A DNA stretch of 64,000 bases from Toxorhynchites rutilus septentrionalis (GCF_029784135.1 NC_073746.1:292230089-292294088), one strand, 5' to 3'. Numbered from the stretch's first letter, positions 38,484 through 50,515 are shown. Notes: generated by a model not told the origin, from the sequence alone. Numbers and translations: made by a program.

Positions 38484-38884
38484 CACTGAGAGAAGTAATT
38501 AGTAAATATAACGAATTTTTTGGTAAATACTACCAATCTATAGTCATTTTCGACTGTACTAATAAACATATATGTCAAGCAGAACCATGATTCGGAAGCC
38601 CAATATCGGCTACATTTTCTCGCCGAAAATGCACGTATCAGAATTATATCCTTATTATACCTCCGTATTGCCTTATGGGACCAATGAAAATGGTTAATAC
38701 GCGCTTTTCTCACCAGTTTTCAGATATGACAATATCCAAGCTTACTAATGTTATCGAGTAAAATATACTAATCTCTGGTAGGGATGCGGGTTTGTTGACA
38801 ATATGTACAAAAAATTTGTACATTCTACTAATTTTGCATTACCAAATGTATTTGGTAGTTTTCGATCGAGGATTTTTCTGAGTG
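38484..38884. mobile_element. MITE with CACTGAGAGAA/CACTCAGAAAAA ends
   Basis: 401 bp, TA on both sides, imperfect inverted ends. The right half matches the sequence at 63774-64000 in reverse complement. Confidence 0.75.
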
Positions 38885-38963
38885 TAGCAAAATACAGCTA
38901 ACGCGCAAAATTTTTATCGACTCGATTTTTGAAGGGTCATCCATTAGCATCTTGACAGTTTTG

Positions 38964-39366
38964 TATCTCCGTTTGAACGAACCCTCAAAACATTTTAATG
39001 ATCTGTCAATGCCAAAACGTTAGTCATAATCAACATTTTCATCATTTTACACGAACGAGCAACGTTTAATAATTATTAAAATTTATTACCGAAATTCGGA
39101 GTCGGTGGTTGCAGCTTTATTAGCGCTCACTCCAATTTTCGGCCGTAATAATAGTCCTATCTCTCCGTATCTCCGTTTGAACGAACCCTCAAAACATTTT
39201 AATGATCTGTCAATGCCAAAACGTTAGTCATAATCAACATTTTCATCATTTTACACGAACGAGCAACGTTTAATAATTATTAAAATTTATTACCGAAATT
39301 CGGAGTCGGTGGTTGCAGCTTTATTAGCGCTCACTCCAATTTTCGGCCGTAATAATAGTCCTAGTC
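38964..39366. repeat. Two-copy tandem repeat, 204-bp period
   Basis: The block starting TATCTCCGTTTGAACG at 38964 repeats at 39168 with no difference that I could see through TTCGGCCGTAATAATAGTCC. It is a recent tandem duplication of non-coding DNA. Confidence 0.85.
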
Positions 39367-39395
39367 GGCAGGCTTCTCCGATTGGGCTCTTAAAG

Positions 39396-39720
39396 AAAAA
39401 CATCCTCAGGGATGAGGCTCATGACTTTGTCAGCAAGCAAAATATGCGTGGATGCGAACCCACGTGTGCTTTAAGAAACACCTTTGTATTCGCAAAAAAA
39501 TACTGTTTGGTGTGGTTTGCATGCCGGTGAAGTGATTGGGTCGTATTTCTTCGTTGATAAGAACGACCGTTATGTTAATGTCAATGGAGAGCGCTATCGC
39601 GACATGTTGACGGACTATTTTTGGACCTTGGAAGATCTTAACTTGTGATGAAACGAATAGTGATTTGGCCGGATACCGGATATCCAACCAGCTTTGTGGT
39701 CGAATATTCGGCTCTTTGTT
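39396..39720 (+). pseudogene. DDE transposase remnant, Tc1/mariner-related (copy 1)
   Basis: The translation across frames shows RDEAHDFVSKQNMR near 39408 (first catalytic motif, DEAH), then GLHAGEVIGSYFFVDKNDRY and NGERYRDMLTDYF. It is the central part of the same enzyme family as 40655-41295. The second and third catalytic Asp regions are absent. Confidence 0.65.
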
Positions 39721-39849
39721 AGCAAATGCAAGCTTAAGAGATACGGCATGTGGCATGGTGCAAATAGAATGTTAAATGTAAGAAAAAAAGAAATATATTT
39801 ATAAATAAAAAATTTGAACGAATATTAAATTTTTCGTTTAGAATAAATA

Positions 39850-40643
39850 TCTATATATATAAAAATGGATTTCTGTCTGTCTATCTGTCTGATTCTTATG
39901 GACTCGGAAACTACTGAGCCGATCAACATGAAAATTGGTATGTAGGGGTTTTTGGGGCCGGGGAAGGTTTTCGTGATAGTTTGAGACCCTTCCCCTCTCT
40001 CTAAGGGGGGGCTGCCATACAAATTGAACACAAATTTCTACATTACTCGGGAATTAATCAAGCAAATGAAACGAGATTTGGCATATGGAGATTTTAGGGT
40101 GCGATAAATGTTTCTATGGTGGTTAGACTTTCCACCCCCTCTCTAAGGGAGGACTGCCATACAAATGAAACACAAATGTCTGCATTACTCGAGAATTAAT
40201 CAAGCAAATGAAACCAAATTAGGCATATGGAGGTTTTAAGATGCAATAAATGTTTCTATGAAGGTTAGACTCTCCACCCCCCTCTCTAAAGGGGTGAGGG
40301 GGGGGGGGTCTGCCATACAAATTAAACACAAATTTCTGCATTACTCGAGAATTAATCAAGCAAATGAAACCAAATTTGGCATGTGCAGATTTTAGGGTGC
40401 AATAAATGATTCTATGATGGTTAGATACTCCTCCCTCTCTCTTAGGTGGGGCTGCCATACAAATGAAACACAGATTTCTGCATAACTCGAGAACTAATCA
40501 GGAAAATGAAACCAAAAAAAAAAAATGAACAGTTCTGCGATTGGACCCATGAACTTACTCATAGTAAGAAAACGTGAATGTTTGAAGGTATTGATAACAA
40601 AAAAACAAATTTTGGGCGGGACGAAGTTTGCCGGGTCAGCTAG
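39850..40643 (+). mobile_element. Non-autonomous Helitron
   Basis: It begins TCTATATATATAAAAATGG preceded by A and ends GCCGGGTCAGCTAG followed by T, the A|TC...CTRR|T layout of Helitrons, with no target duplication. The body contains TCTGTCTGTCTG and four diverged tandem copies of a block with CTCGAGAATTAATCAAGCAA. No Rep/helicase. Related pieces lie at 23749-24842, about 44020-44190 and 58535-58812. Confidence 0.8.
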
Positions 40644-40654
40644 TTCTATATATA

Positions 40655-41295
40655 AATTGACGCAAGAACTGAAGTCGCTTGATCACCAGAAGCATCGTAT
40701 GTTCTTGGATTGGGCTGAGCAACAACTTGAAAATGATCCGGATTTTCATCGAAAAATCATTTTCAGTGATGAGGCTCATTTCTGGCTAAATGGCTTCGTC
40801 AATAAGCAAATTATGCGTTATTGGTCAGGCAGCAATCCACACGTGCTCCCTGAGCCACCATTGCAACCCGAAAAAAATGGGAATCGCTACCGCTCAATAA
40901 TAATCGAATATTTTTGCCCAGAATTGAATAATATGGACTTGGACAATATGTGGTTTCAACAGGACGGCACCATAAGCCACACAGCGAATTTAAAAATCGA
41001 TTTATTGAAAACCAAGTTTGGTAAGCATGTTATCTCACGAAATGGCCCAGTCAATTGGCCGCATCGGTCGTGCGATTTGACGCCGTTAGACTATTTCCTG
41101 TGGGACTACGTCAAGTATATGGTCTATGTCAACAAGCCAGCAACGATTGATCAACTTCGTATGAATATCGAACGTGAAATTGCAGCAGTATCGGCCGATT
41201 TATGCTTGAAAACCGTCAAAAATTGGTTTCAGCGTCTGGACTTCTGCAAGTGTGCTCATGGTGACCATACAGAAGAAATCGAGTTTCACACATAA
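40655..41295 (+). pseudogene. DDE transposase, Tc1/mariner-related with D,D41D spacing (copy 2)
   Basis: An open frame of about 213 residues runs without stops: LTQELKSLDHQKHRMFLDWA, the first catalytic motif FSDEAHFWL, the second WFQQDG and the third SCDLTPLDYFLW. There are 41 residues between the second and third Asp. The frame reads on from the Helitron, so its apparent N-terminus is not native and the helix-turn-helix part is missing. Between LQPEKNGN and RYRS about 25 residues expected in this family (VWCGLWSGG-type segment, seen in copy 1) are absent without a frameshift. Hence it is a truncated, internally deleted copy that still reads open. Confidence 0.8.
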
Positions 41296-41399
41296 TGGCA
41301 TCAAATGTACTTTCACATGAATAAAGAATTTCGTTGAAATCCAAAACCGTTTTTGTTTTATTTAAAAAAAACTTTTGTAACGCTTTTATTGGAAAACCC

Positions 41400-42638
41400 G
41401 ATATTTTGACGATTGTTTTGCGACAAGGCAAGGTTTTCATATTTGGATAGAGCGTTTGAATTTGAATCGAACGAATTTAAGAATGTATTGGTTTGAAGCT
41501 CGATTTCGATCGATTTTTATACCAATTTTATTACGGAATATGAATGATTGTTCAATACTGTTATCACATGGTTTATGGTCCATGCGGCGATTTGAAATTT
41601 TTATCGCCATGCATGGCAGATGGAATATGAGCAAAGTGTTTCCCTAGAGATTTCACCAACGACACAATCACAAGTTTAGGCGGATATCCAACATATCAAC
41701 GAAGAACGTTCATTCTGAGAGGCGCGTAGGATTTTGTACTGATACCTGGAACCTGAAAACTGTAGCTTCAAAATGATGCACATCCCATCGATATGCGTGG
41801 ATTTTTCGCGAAGTTACAGCAAGTCAAAAATCACTTAAAGTTTCAGACTTCGCACTCTTTTCCTCTATTTTTTTTTTTGTCGAGTGTAGGATGAATGCAA
41901 AAGCAAAGCGACTTTTACTTCAAATTCTGGAGAGCTTCAAGCGGTCTGAATACATGCTCTAGAAGATATTAGTTCATTTGCACTCGAGAATTCGAATGAT
42001 TGTTACATTGTATTTTTATTATTTTGGGTCTATGCTATACAATAGATTAACATAGATCTTTCAAACAACCACTTCACAAATCGAAGGTTTTCTGGTTACA
42101 AACCGTTTCAATAATTATTTTTATGGATATGATTGGTTGTAACTCAAAACCAATTCTAATCAACGGTATATCAAGCCAACTATCCTCTCTGAACTCATAA
42201 AATTTAGTTCACAGAAATAAATTCTTTGCTCACATTTATTGAATAAACATCAAAACCTCAAGATAAGCTTAATGGAATGCGCTATATAACAATGCCGAAT
42301 AGAATGAACATTGAATAAGCTATCAAACTTCGTTCAAAAGTAAGTTATGAATTTTAGTTTTCTTCGATATGATTGCGCCGACATTTGAAGACATTTTTTC
42401 TCACCATGTGAAAAAATCACCTGGCATCCCTGGTGAATACTCCTCGATTGAATGACAACGATGAAATGATGCGGTTTCAAATAGACCGGCACCCAGCAGT
42501 TATAAATTTGGCCGTTCATCAGGCAATTGTCAAGCACGTATTTTCCACCAACGAGACAGCCCTTTATTTCGTTTTTCTACTTTACGACAAATATATATAC
42601 AACTTTTCCTCATTTCAGTTAACTTTTAAGAGATCAAA
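41400..42638. other. Unassigned sequence
   Basis: AT-rich, with several overlapping short frames on both strands. No product or repeat ends recognised. Confidence 0.35.
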
Positions 42639-42640
42639 TA

Positions 42641-43916
42641 TTGGGTTGGGGAAAAAGAAATGTCGTATGTTGTCAATATACGGCAACACCTCAACATATC
42701 TTGTGTTGTACTTATCGCATCGGGTCATACTATACGGCTATTTAAAGACGAAAATCTGTGCTACAAGTGTCGTTTTGACAGTATTGTGATTGTCCTTTTC
42801 AGTCTCAAATTATAGCGTCAAAGATGGAGTCCACCAAGCAAGAAATTTGCCATATTTTACGTTTTTACTACCTGCGAGGTAAAACTGCAACGAAGGCGAC
42901 CGAAAAAAATCGTATAGTTTATGGACCCGATATTGTAACGATTCGCACAGTACAGCGTTGGTTTGACCAATTTCGTTCTGGTGTAGTGGCTGTCGAAGAT
43001 ACAACCCGTACTAGTAGGCCAATCGTCGTGGAAACCGATAAAATCATTGAAATCATCCAAGTAGACCGGCATGTGAGCACTCGCTTGATTGGCCAGGAAC
43101 TGAGTATAGACCATAAAATCCTTTGGAACCATTTGCAGAAGATTGGATTCTAAAAAAAAGCTGGATGTATGGGTGCCACATGAGTTGACGCAAAAAAATC
43201 TTTTAGACCGAATCAACGCCTGCGATGCACTGCTGAAACGGAACGAACTCGACCCATTTTTGACGAAGATGGTGACTGGTGATGAAAAGTGGATCACGTA
43301 CAAGAACCTAAAGCGAAAAAAGTCGTGGTCGAAGCGCGGTGAGCCGGCCCAAACCATCGCCAAGCCCGGATTGACGGCCAGGAAGGTTTTGCTGTTTGGT
43401 GGGATTGGAAGGGAATCATCCACTATGAGCTGCTCAACTATGACCAGACCCTCAACTCGGTTCTCTACTGTGAGCAGCTTGACCGCTTGAAGCAGGCGAT
43501 TGATCAGAAGCGGCCAGAAAAGATCAATAGGAATGGTGTTGTTTCCCACCAGGATAACGCTCGGCTTCACACATCTTTGATGACCCGCCAGAAGCTACGG
43601 GAGTTCGGGTGGGATGTCCTGTTGCACCCACCGTATAGTCCGGACCTGGCTCCAAGTGATTATCATCTCTTCCGGTCCATGCAAAACGCCCTTGGTGATA
43701 CTTAGTTGGCCTCAAAAGAGGCTTGCTCAAATTGACTGTCTGAGTTTCTTGCAAATAAGGAGGGGGGGTTTTATAAGGGGGGGATAATGAAGTTGCCCTC
43801 TAAATGGCAACAAGTTTGCGAACAAAACGGCACATATTTGACTTAAATTGGATAATTTTAAGTATAAAGCGTCAAATTTCGATCAGAAATACGACATTTC
43901 TTTTTCCCCAACCCAA
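42641..43916 (+). mobile_element. Mariner element B, full length
   Basis: 1276 bp with TA at both edges and near-perfect inverted ends of about 28 bp beginning TTGGGTTGGGGAAAAAGAAA. Carries a broken mariner transposase. The ends differ from those of element A although the proteins are related. Confidence 0.92.
42824..43848 (+). pseudogene. Mariner transposase pseudogene (element B)
   Basis: ATG at 42824. The first frame (to 43153) has the two helix-turn-helix motifs (TVQRWFDQFRSG, then IGQELSIDHKILWNHLQKIG). A shift in an A-run near 43155 moves to the frame at 43143 with WVPHELTQKN and the first catalytic motif VTGDEKW. Another shift near 43405 moves to 43430-43705 with the second motif HQDNARLH (Leu for the usual Pro) and YSPDLAPSDYH. 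Stops at about 43703 and 43735 interrupt the C-terminus. The catalytic Asp residues are intact at D,D34D spacing but the frame is beyond function. Confidence 0.88.
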
Positions 43917-44019
43917 TATGTCAAAATACATTGAACCAACTTCCGTTCAAATCTTCAAAACATCCAAACATACTTGCGATACATTTGTTTTGTTTTATTG
44001 AACTCCCAAAATATTCGAT

Positions 44020-44190
44020 AGAAACAATTTATATGGCAGAACAACGTTTGCCGGGTCAGCTAGTAGAAAAAGGAAATTGTGAAGGGCCAATCAGAAGATC
44101 AATCAATGAAGAGTTCTGCGATTGAACCTACAAACGTTCGTTTTGTATAAAAACGTGAATGTTCGAAAGAATTTATATAAAAAAACACCC
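44020..44190. mobile_element. Helitron fragments
   Basis: ACGTTTGCCGGGTCAGCTAG at about 44045-44064 is a Helitron 3' terminus. It is followed by an internal block (AGAGTTCTGCGATTGAACC, then AACGTGAATGTT) that in the intact copy lies upstream of the terminus. So at least two fragments are joined head to tail. Confidence 0.6.
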
Positions 44191-44199
44191 TCTTCATGT

Positions 44200-46215
44200 G
44201 ATCCCGAAAGACGTAATCCTACGTCAAAGTACAACTGGATTTACTGTGCACAGAAGAACTCAAAACTCACTTGGTAACGGCAGATCGTTTCAGAAACGGC
44301 AAACAGCAACAGCAAGGGGGTGTCCTAATGTTAAACGTTTCAGAGTCGCTAGCCTTAATGAAAGTGTCCTCTCCGCCAACATAATCTACAACGAGACTGT
44401 AGAAAGGATAATACATTTAAGGACATCCGGAGTAGTTAGTCATTTGATCCCACCATGGGGGAGGAATGGGATCGGCCCGAGTGCTGCGTATACTCACCTA
44501 TGAAACACATATGCGGTAATCATAAAATAGATATGCGATACACTATCGCAAATAAAGTACGACTTGGGAATGAGAATCGACACTATCGCCAGCGCTGTCA
44601 CTATCTGTTGAGATGGATAGGGTTAGTGCTATCTGCGTCACTATCTGTCACTCAAAGTGTAACATTACCGGATATATTATCAGGATAACGATGGTTTTAC
44701 TCTTGAAACGTTTAGGCGTTTGTCGGAGTACCTGCCTGACGCTGTTGACGCTTACCACGAACGTTGAAAAGCTGAGTAAAATGGTTATGGCTATGATCAC
44801 AGTTAAAATGGTGTCTATTCCTAGAAAAGTTTAAGCTTGTGGGTAATTTTAATTGCTTTTCAGACAACAGTTTTGGATGTCATATATACCATTGATATAT
44901 TCAACCACCGTTGGTAGTTCGCTGGGACATGTTACAATTGTGGTTTGATTATCGGTTAGCCTAGGTGGCATGATGTCTTCTGTGGCCATATTGGGCGTCA
45001 TTTCATGATTCACGATTTTGATATTATTCCGTTGGCGGAGAACATGTTTTCCTCAAATATATGTCAGTCACGCTGAAGTAGAAAATGAAAACCGATTATT
45101 AAAACATCAGAGATAACTTAAATCAATTGATATTGATTGGTTTGCATGTGAGTATGAGCCACGAGACATTGAGTGAATCAGCACGTGTTAGACAATAAAT
45201 TGGCGATGCGCAGCTTGTTTCATTTCCCATGTAAAGCGGTGTAAATGGTGTAAAGCGTATTTTTTCGTTTAAGTAAATTAATTATTTGCGCCGTTCAATT
45301 TTTTCATGAAGATTAGAATTTTGAACGCTGTTGCATTCATCAAGTAAAAATAAGCTACTTTTCGTCACTTCTAAGCAACAGTAGTACTTTGCTAAGTGTT
45401 GTAATTTATGAGAAGTGAACTGACAGTTGATCATTAATGTATCAGAATGAGATTCGGTAAAAAAAATCAGCTTTTTCACAAGTTACATTTATACTCAATT
45501 AATTTGATAGATAAAATTTCGATAAAAATGATAATAACTCGACTAAATTGGAACACTATTTTGAACGTTGAAGTACCGAAGTTAAAGTGCCTTATGAACA
45601 ATAGCAGTAACGAATTATCGAAATGATTAGGAATTTTCATCAGCATCAATTTGGAGGCGTTGTGATGGTGCACCTCAAGAACACAAATTTCACAATGTGT
45701 TGAATAAAATCAGCCTTTAGCCAGGATTCGATCGTAAACACACAGTGAATTGATTTTTATAAATAGTCTATTTGATTCGAAATAGTTACCCTGAACTAAG
45801 CACACATTGATATGCATGTTCTAAGATCGCATCGTTCGCATTGAGATGTGATTGGCGATCATCGTACATTCAAAGACAAATAGGTTTAGAAAATTCGAAA
45901 TAATTACACACAACCTGTTCGATGAAAACTCGGCCATGAAATTTATGGTCTTTCTGACTTCTGTGGCGATAGTTCAATTTTGAACAGTCCAGCGCTCGTG
46001 GGGGCATCGAAAACCCTAGCCATCATTTGATGTTACATCACTGTTTTACCGGCAGTACCTACTTCCCAACCCATGTTTTTTTTAGGTTGTCCGACATCGT
46101 GGATGGAATCTTCACGTTCATCGATATTTCCGACTAGTTCAAACCCCCTGTCGCCGTAATGCTTCCAACAGTAAAGACATTCATGTAGCAACTGACGCAA
46201 ATATGGCCTCTCTTC
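44200..46215. other. Unassigned sequence
   Basis: Several short frames without recognisable products. The words CACTATCGC and CACTATCTG recur around 44540-44660. No gene supported. Confidence 0.35.
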
Positions 46216-46218
46216 ACA

Positions 46219-46830
46219 ATGATTCATACAAATAATTGTGATGTTTTTGCTCTGTCCGAAAATTGGCTTTCTCCAGAAACTTATCTCTTTTCTCACGATT
46301 TTAATATTATTCGCTTGGATTGTGATGACTCATATGGAGGGATGCTGTTGGGAAATGATAAGTGTTACTTTTTTTTTACAATTGGCATTTCACCTATCGT
46401 GATATCGAAACGGTTGCTTGTCATCAGAGGAAAAGACATCTGTATTATCAGCTTGGCCTTCGAGAGTTGCGGTTACCCTGACATATGATCAGGCTAACCG
46501 ATCTCTGAGTCATGGTTCATCTTGGAGGACTTGAACTCTCACAGAACTGTCTGTGGGAAAAGAATGATGACAACCGTTCAATATTCGAATATATTTTGTA
46601 ACAGGTTGATCATGACCATGACACGTGTTGTATTCTTAGTGCTTAAAGAATACAACACGTGTACCTCAATTACGTGCCAAATCAAGTTCTCTTGACTTCT
46701 CACTTTGTTCGAATAGTCTGTAAGCCCGTAAGTGGATTGTAATCCTTATGGTGGTGATCACTTCCCATTAAAGTTTCTATCACCAGTAACCTATCACGGC
46801 ATAGGACGTAACAAGACACATTCTCCCCTA
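46219..46830 (+). pseudogene. Jockey-type LINE endonuclease fragment
   Basis: The frame from 46219 reads CDVFALSENWLSPETYLF, then DFNIIRLDCDDSYGGMLLG, followed after breaks by ILEDLNSHRTVCG and GGDHFPLKF. These match the order of motifs in the apurinic endonuclease domain of jockey-type non-LTR elements (SE-W, DLN-H, SDH; here G-DH). Multiple stops; reverse transcriptase not adjacent. Confidence 0.7.
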
Positions 46831-47545
46831 TTCTGCTCCGGTGAATGATATGAGATGGCTCGATTCGCAGTATTCCCAAAGGTGAATGGCGTGACTATAT
46901 TCATCAGATGAGATTCGACGTCGTGTCCTCTTCTGTTATCAACTCCGGTTTTGAAATGACTTCCAGAACAAAGTGAGTTTTCTCCCTCGTTTGATCAATG
47001 ATACGCATGCACATAAAGCCCATGAGCGGACAGCCAGTTACAAACGCCCTTGAGAATCAGCTTAAAAACTTGATCAAAGGAAAATAATATTAATAGTAGA
47101 AGTGTATAGCTGGCCCAAACAAACGTTCCTTTTTTATGAGTGTTAAAATATTTGTACGTATTTGGCAAACCTGACCTCAGACTGAATTTCAGCTTGAAAT
47201 TGTACAAAAAAATCCCTAACGATCAGGGATGGCAACCCTCCTGGTTTTTCAGGAATTCCCAGAATTTTGGCACATAACCTTGCGAGCATTCAATTTAACC
47301 TGATTTTTCAGAAATGATACTGTTTTTTCTGATCTTAGTACTTTTACTTATTTGAATGAAAATTATTCGGAAAAATATTCTGGGATTCCTGTCATCCCTG
47401 TTTTCCTGTTTGGAAATGAGAACTCTCATAATAGCTCTACGGTTCGCATATGTATAATGCTCACATCAAACTAAATTCTTCTGATACAAAAATGAGCCTA
47501 CTTTTTTTATCAATACGTATGATCGTTGCAAATCGATTGAATGAG
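46830..47545. other. Unassigned sequence
   Basis: No gene or repeat ends recognised. Confidence 0.35.
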
Positions 47546-47549
47546 ATTT

Positions 47550-48000
47550 TCCAGAGTGAAAATCCCGAATTATTTTCTTCCGCTATTTTCCAAATACTTT
47601 TTAAATCGAACAGTAACATGTGGTCGAGCGTTGCCATGATGAAATATTATCGACTCGTGTATGGTCGCATAATCTGGACATTTTCCGACAATAGCTCGCT
47701 TCAAACGGATCAATTGTTGCAAATTGTCAATTGATCGTTTGACCAGTTTTAGAAGTTTGTAGTGGATCATACCGTTTTGATCCTACCAAATACATAGCAT
47801 TACTTTGCAGTGTGGATATTCTTCGGCTTTGTTATTCCTGTTTGGCCGGGCTCTACATACAATCTTTTGCGTTTTTGATCCGTTTTTCCTCTCCGGTATC
47901 GATTCGATGCAAGAAAACTTCCTTTTGTACCATTCAAGCAACATTTCGCACATGTAGAATCGTGTGTGTGTGAAAAATCACACACAGCAAAATTCAGTAT
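47550..48000 (-). pseudogene. Mariner-like transposase remnant
   Basis: The minus strand translates to GSFLASNRYRRGKTDQKRKR, then YVEPGQT and KPKNIHTAK, and after a shift VMLCIW, HYKLLKLVKRSIDN, QQLIRLKRAI and FHHGNARPH. The last is the second catalytic motif with Gly in place of Asp. It is a degraded central portion. Confidence 0.65.
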
Positions 48001-48349
48001 ACACATGCTTCTTGACTATACTTTCCATTTATTTCGTACAAAAAAATTTTTATACACTTATTTTTTAATGCATAATAATTACTCACACATTCAACCAGGT
48101 ATACGCGCAATAAAGTTCCGCGAAAAGTTTTTTGGCTAATTATTTTTCCCTAACAGATGAAAAAATCTCCATTTAGGCGTTGCAAAATTGAATGTGTACT
48201 CCAAATTTCTCCAAACAAACAAACCGTGTAGGTAAGATCATTGCAAATAAGCGTACTTTTTTTGTCAATGTGTAATGTCACAATGTCAACCACTGCTTGG
48301 ACAGTGTTGGTTTTTGGTTTTTTTTCTTGATGTTTGAAACAGTTTTTAA

Positions 48350-48885
48350 TCGAAATTTCATGTAAGAGGGAAGAAATAGATATTGTTACACGTACAATGA
48401 TAATAAGTAAGACTGTTCGAGGAAAGACATTGCGGGAAATAGCTGTCGGAAGAACCCACTCTACAGTAAAGAAAATCATAAACAAGTGGAAAAACGAAGG
48501 ACCCTTGTAAAATCTCCCGGGTAGAGTACGCAAACGGATTCTATCTTCTGATGATGAACGAGTAATTGCGCGAACTTTGCCAATGAACCCTAAAACAAAC
48601 ATTCGAAAATTGGCTTCCGAAGTAACCGGCATCATTGGAAGACCTGTCTGCGTAAACACTGTCCGTAGAGCAACATACAGGTATAATCTGAGAGGTCGTG
48701 TTGGCTGTTACAAGTATTTCATCCCAAAGGTGAATATGAAAAACAACGACTACAGTTTCCTAAAGCATATGTAAACAGACCTGAGGAGTTCTGGAACAAG
48801 GTCTTTTATACGAATTGTTACTGAAGTTTTTTTGTCCATTGATTACAATGAGATCTCGCTCATAGATTCAGGGTCGTCTCGGATG
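48350..48885 (+). pseudogene. Tc1-like transposase, N-terminal half
   Basis: The translation gives REIAVGRTHSTVKKIINKWK (first helix-turn-helix), then LPGRVRKRILSSDDERVIAR (GRPR-type hook), KTNIRKLASEVTGIIGRPVC and NTVRRATYRYNLRGRV. After a shift it reads VNRPEEFWNKVLYTN, where the first catalytic Asp has become Asn. Its C-terminal half lies at 49715-50235 beyond an insertion. Confidence 0.75.
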
Positions 48886-49710
48886 TGAGGTGTTCTAAAT
48901 CACGACAACTGGATTTTTAGACTAAACTAACCTTCACATTTATTGTTCACATGAATTTTGTTTGTCTTCGGATCCAGCCAAGCCACCACGCCACGTCTCC
49001 TGCTGCTGCTGCTGCTGTTGCTGGTCCCCGATGTCCTGGATGACACCTTTTCAAGAACTGCCGGCAGGAAAACTTCTGCTGTCACGCAATGTTGTGCGTG
49101 ATAACGTCACAAGGTGTACGCTCTCTCAAACAACTCCACAATTCTTGGGGGTAGACCGTGGCACTTTGAAAAATGTCACACGGCTTTCCGTTCACTTGCA
49201 CGTACGTTTTCTGAATTTTTTCCACAGGAATTTCGATCCCTACTTTCTCACTCGAGTTACACCGTTGATGCGTGATATAATCACCGGCGAATAATTTCCA
49301 CAGAACGTGTGGTTTAACAACGTGTTGCCCCTTAGACTCTCGAGGGCCGAATAGAGCCTCTACACGTCATCCGAAGTCCTTTCATTATCTCTCCCATTCC
49401 TATTGACCAGACATGGCGAGAACCGGATCATTGGATGTGGTGAATATGGCGTGGTAGCTTGGGTGACTGGTGGCTAGCTTGGGTGGCGGTTGGTTGAGGT
49501 TTTACATTATATGAATGACATTTCGAGTTTACAGTTGTATTTTAGTATAACGTATCGATTATACTTTAACTATGAATAAAACAGAAATTCTGTTTCAAAC
49601 GACAAACATTAGTTTTTTTCAACCGTTACGAGTGGTGAATACACTAATAAACCGACTTCATACACAGTAAATCCTTTTGTTACCGCACATTGGTAACAGA
49701 ATGAGCCGGG
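48886..49710. mobile_element. Unidentified insertion splitting the Tc1 element
   Basis: About 820 bp more GC-rich than its surroundings separates the two transposase halves. It contains a (CTG)n run at 49000-49023 and the words AGCTTGGGTG repeated near 49458 and 49477. No ends or coding recognised. The boundaries are inferred from where Tc1 homology stops and resumes. Confidence 0.45.
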
Positions 49711-49714
49711 AACC

Positions 49715-50235
49715 AATCTCTTTGAACCGGGTGGAAGTCAGATGGTGTTGAGGAAATCAGGATCGGTGCTCCAGGTTCAGAATTTGGTTTCCACAGTAAA
49801 TCACGGCGGCGGTAGTCAGTTGATGTAGTGTACATTGGTGGCTTCTGAAACTGGAACCATGGAGTTTATTGATTCGGCGATGAACAAGATGGCTGAATTG
49901 ATCTTCCTGAAACGTAACCTGCAGTCTCCCGTTCAGAAATTGGGTCTCCCTCGTGATTACTACTTTCAACATAATAATGACCCGAAGCAAACTGACCTCA
50001 TCGTGCGGGAATATCTGCTCTATAATGTCCCAATCAACTCAAAACACCTCCGCAATCACCGGACCTGAACACTATTGAGTATCTATGGTGGGAAATCAAG
50101 AACCATCTGAAGAATAAAAATCCAGGGAACGAAGCGGAACTCAAAACGACGATTGCGGAGATATGGGAGGCACTTCCGTCTACAGTGACCAGAAATCACG
50201 CCTCGGCGCTTGCAGGAAGTGCTGAACGTCAAAGG
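49715..50235 (+). pseudogene. Tc1-like transposase, C-terminal half
   Basis: It resumes with VLQVQNLVSTVNHGGGS, then TGTMEFIDSAMNKM, the second catalytic motif YYFQHNNDPKQT (Asp replaced by Asn, His by Gln) and, after a shift, the PPQSPDLN-type segment and the WWEIKNHLK-like C-terminus. All catalytic positions that can be read are damaged. Confidence 0.75.
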
Positions 50236-50439
50236 GGGGCCATACCAAATACTAGGGTATTGATTTTTGTTACCTGTTAACATTTCTAAACTGATTCCAA
50301 TTATTTTTAAGGCACGTCTTAATTGGGGATTTTCTGTTTGTATTTTAAACATGAAGTAGAAATTTGACCGTTTATATTTTTTCTTATCACTAAAATGAAT
50401 CGATTTTACGATGAATAAGAGTCCCATATAATTATTTGC

Positions 50440-50515
50440 TTTTTACCCCCGAAAAACTCGAAATAACAAAGCAGCACAAGATGTATACTCAGTTTTGGGA
50501 TTGACTGTACACAGC
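50440..50515. mobile_element. Probable right terminus of the Tc1-like element
   Basis: GTATACTCAGTTTTGGGATT followed by GACTGTACA has the look of a Tc1 terminal repeat read inward on the opposite strand. Only a weak partner (CAGTATACACATG) is seen near 47993, so the left end is unresolved. Confidence 0.4.

Noticed and set aside
42857..43570. A 237-codon minus-strand frame
   Set aside because: It is antisense to the mariner B transposase and has no recognisable product.
48962..49294. A 110-codon frame with a run of seven Cys, considered as the missing OST-alpha Cys-rich exon
   Set aside because: The Cys run comes from a TGC-repeat microsatellite on the plus strand, the opposite strand to the OST-alpha exons, and flanking residues do not match.
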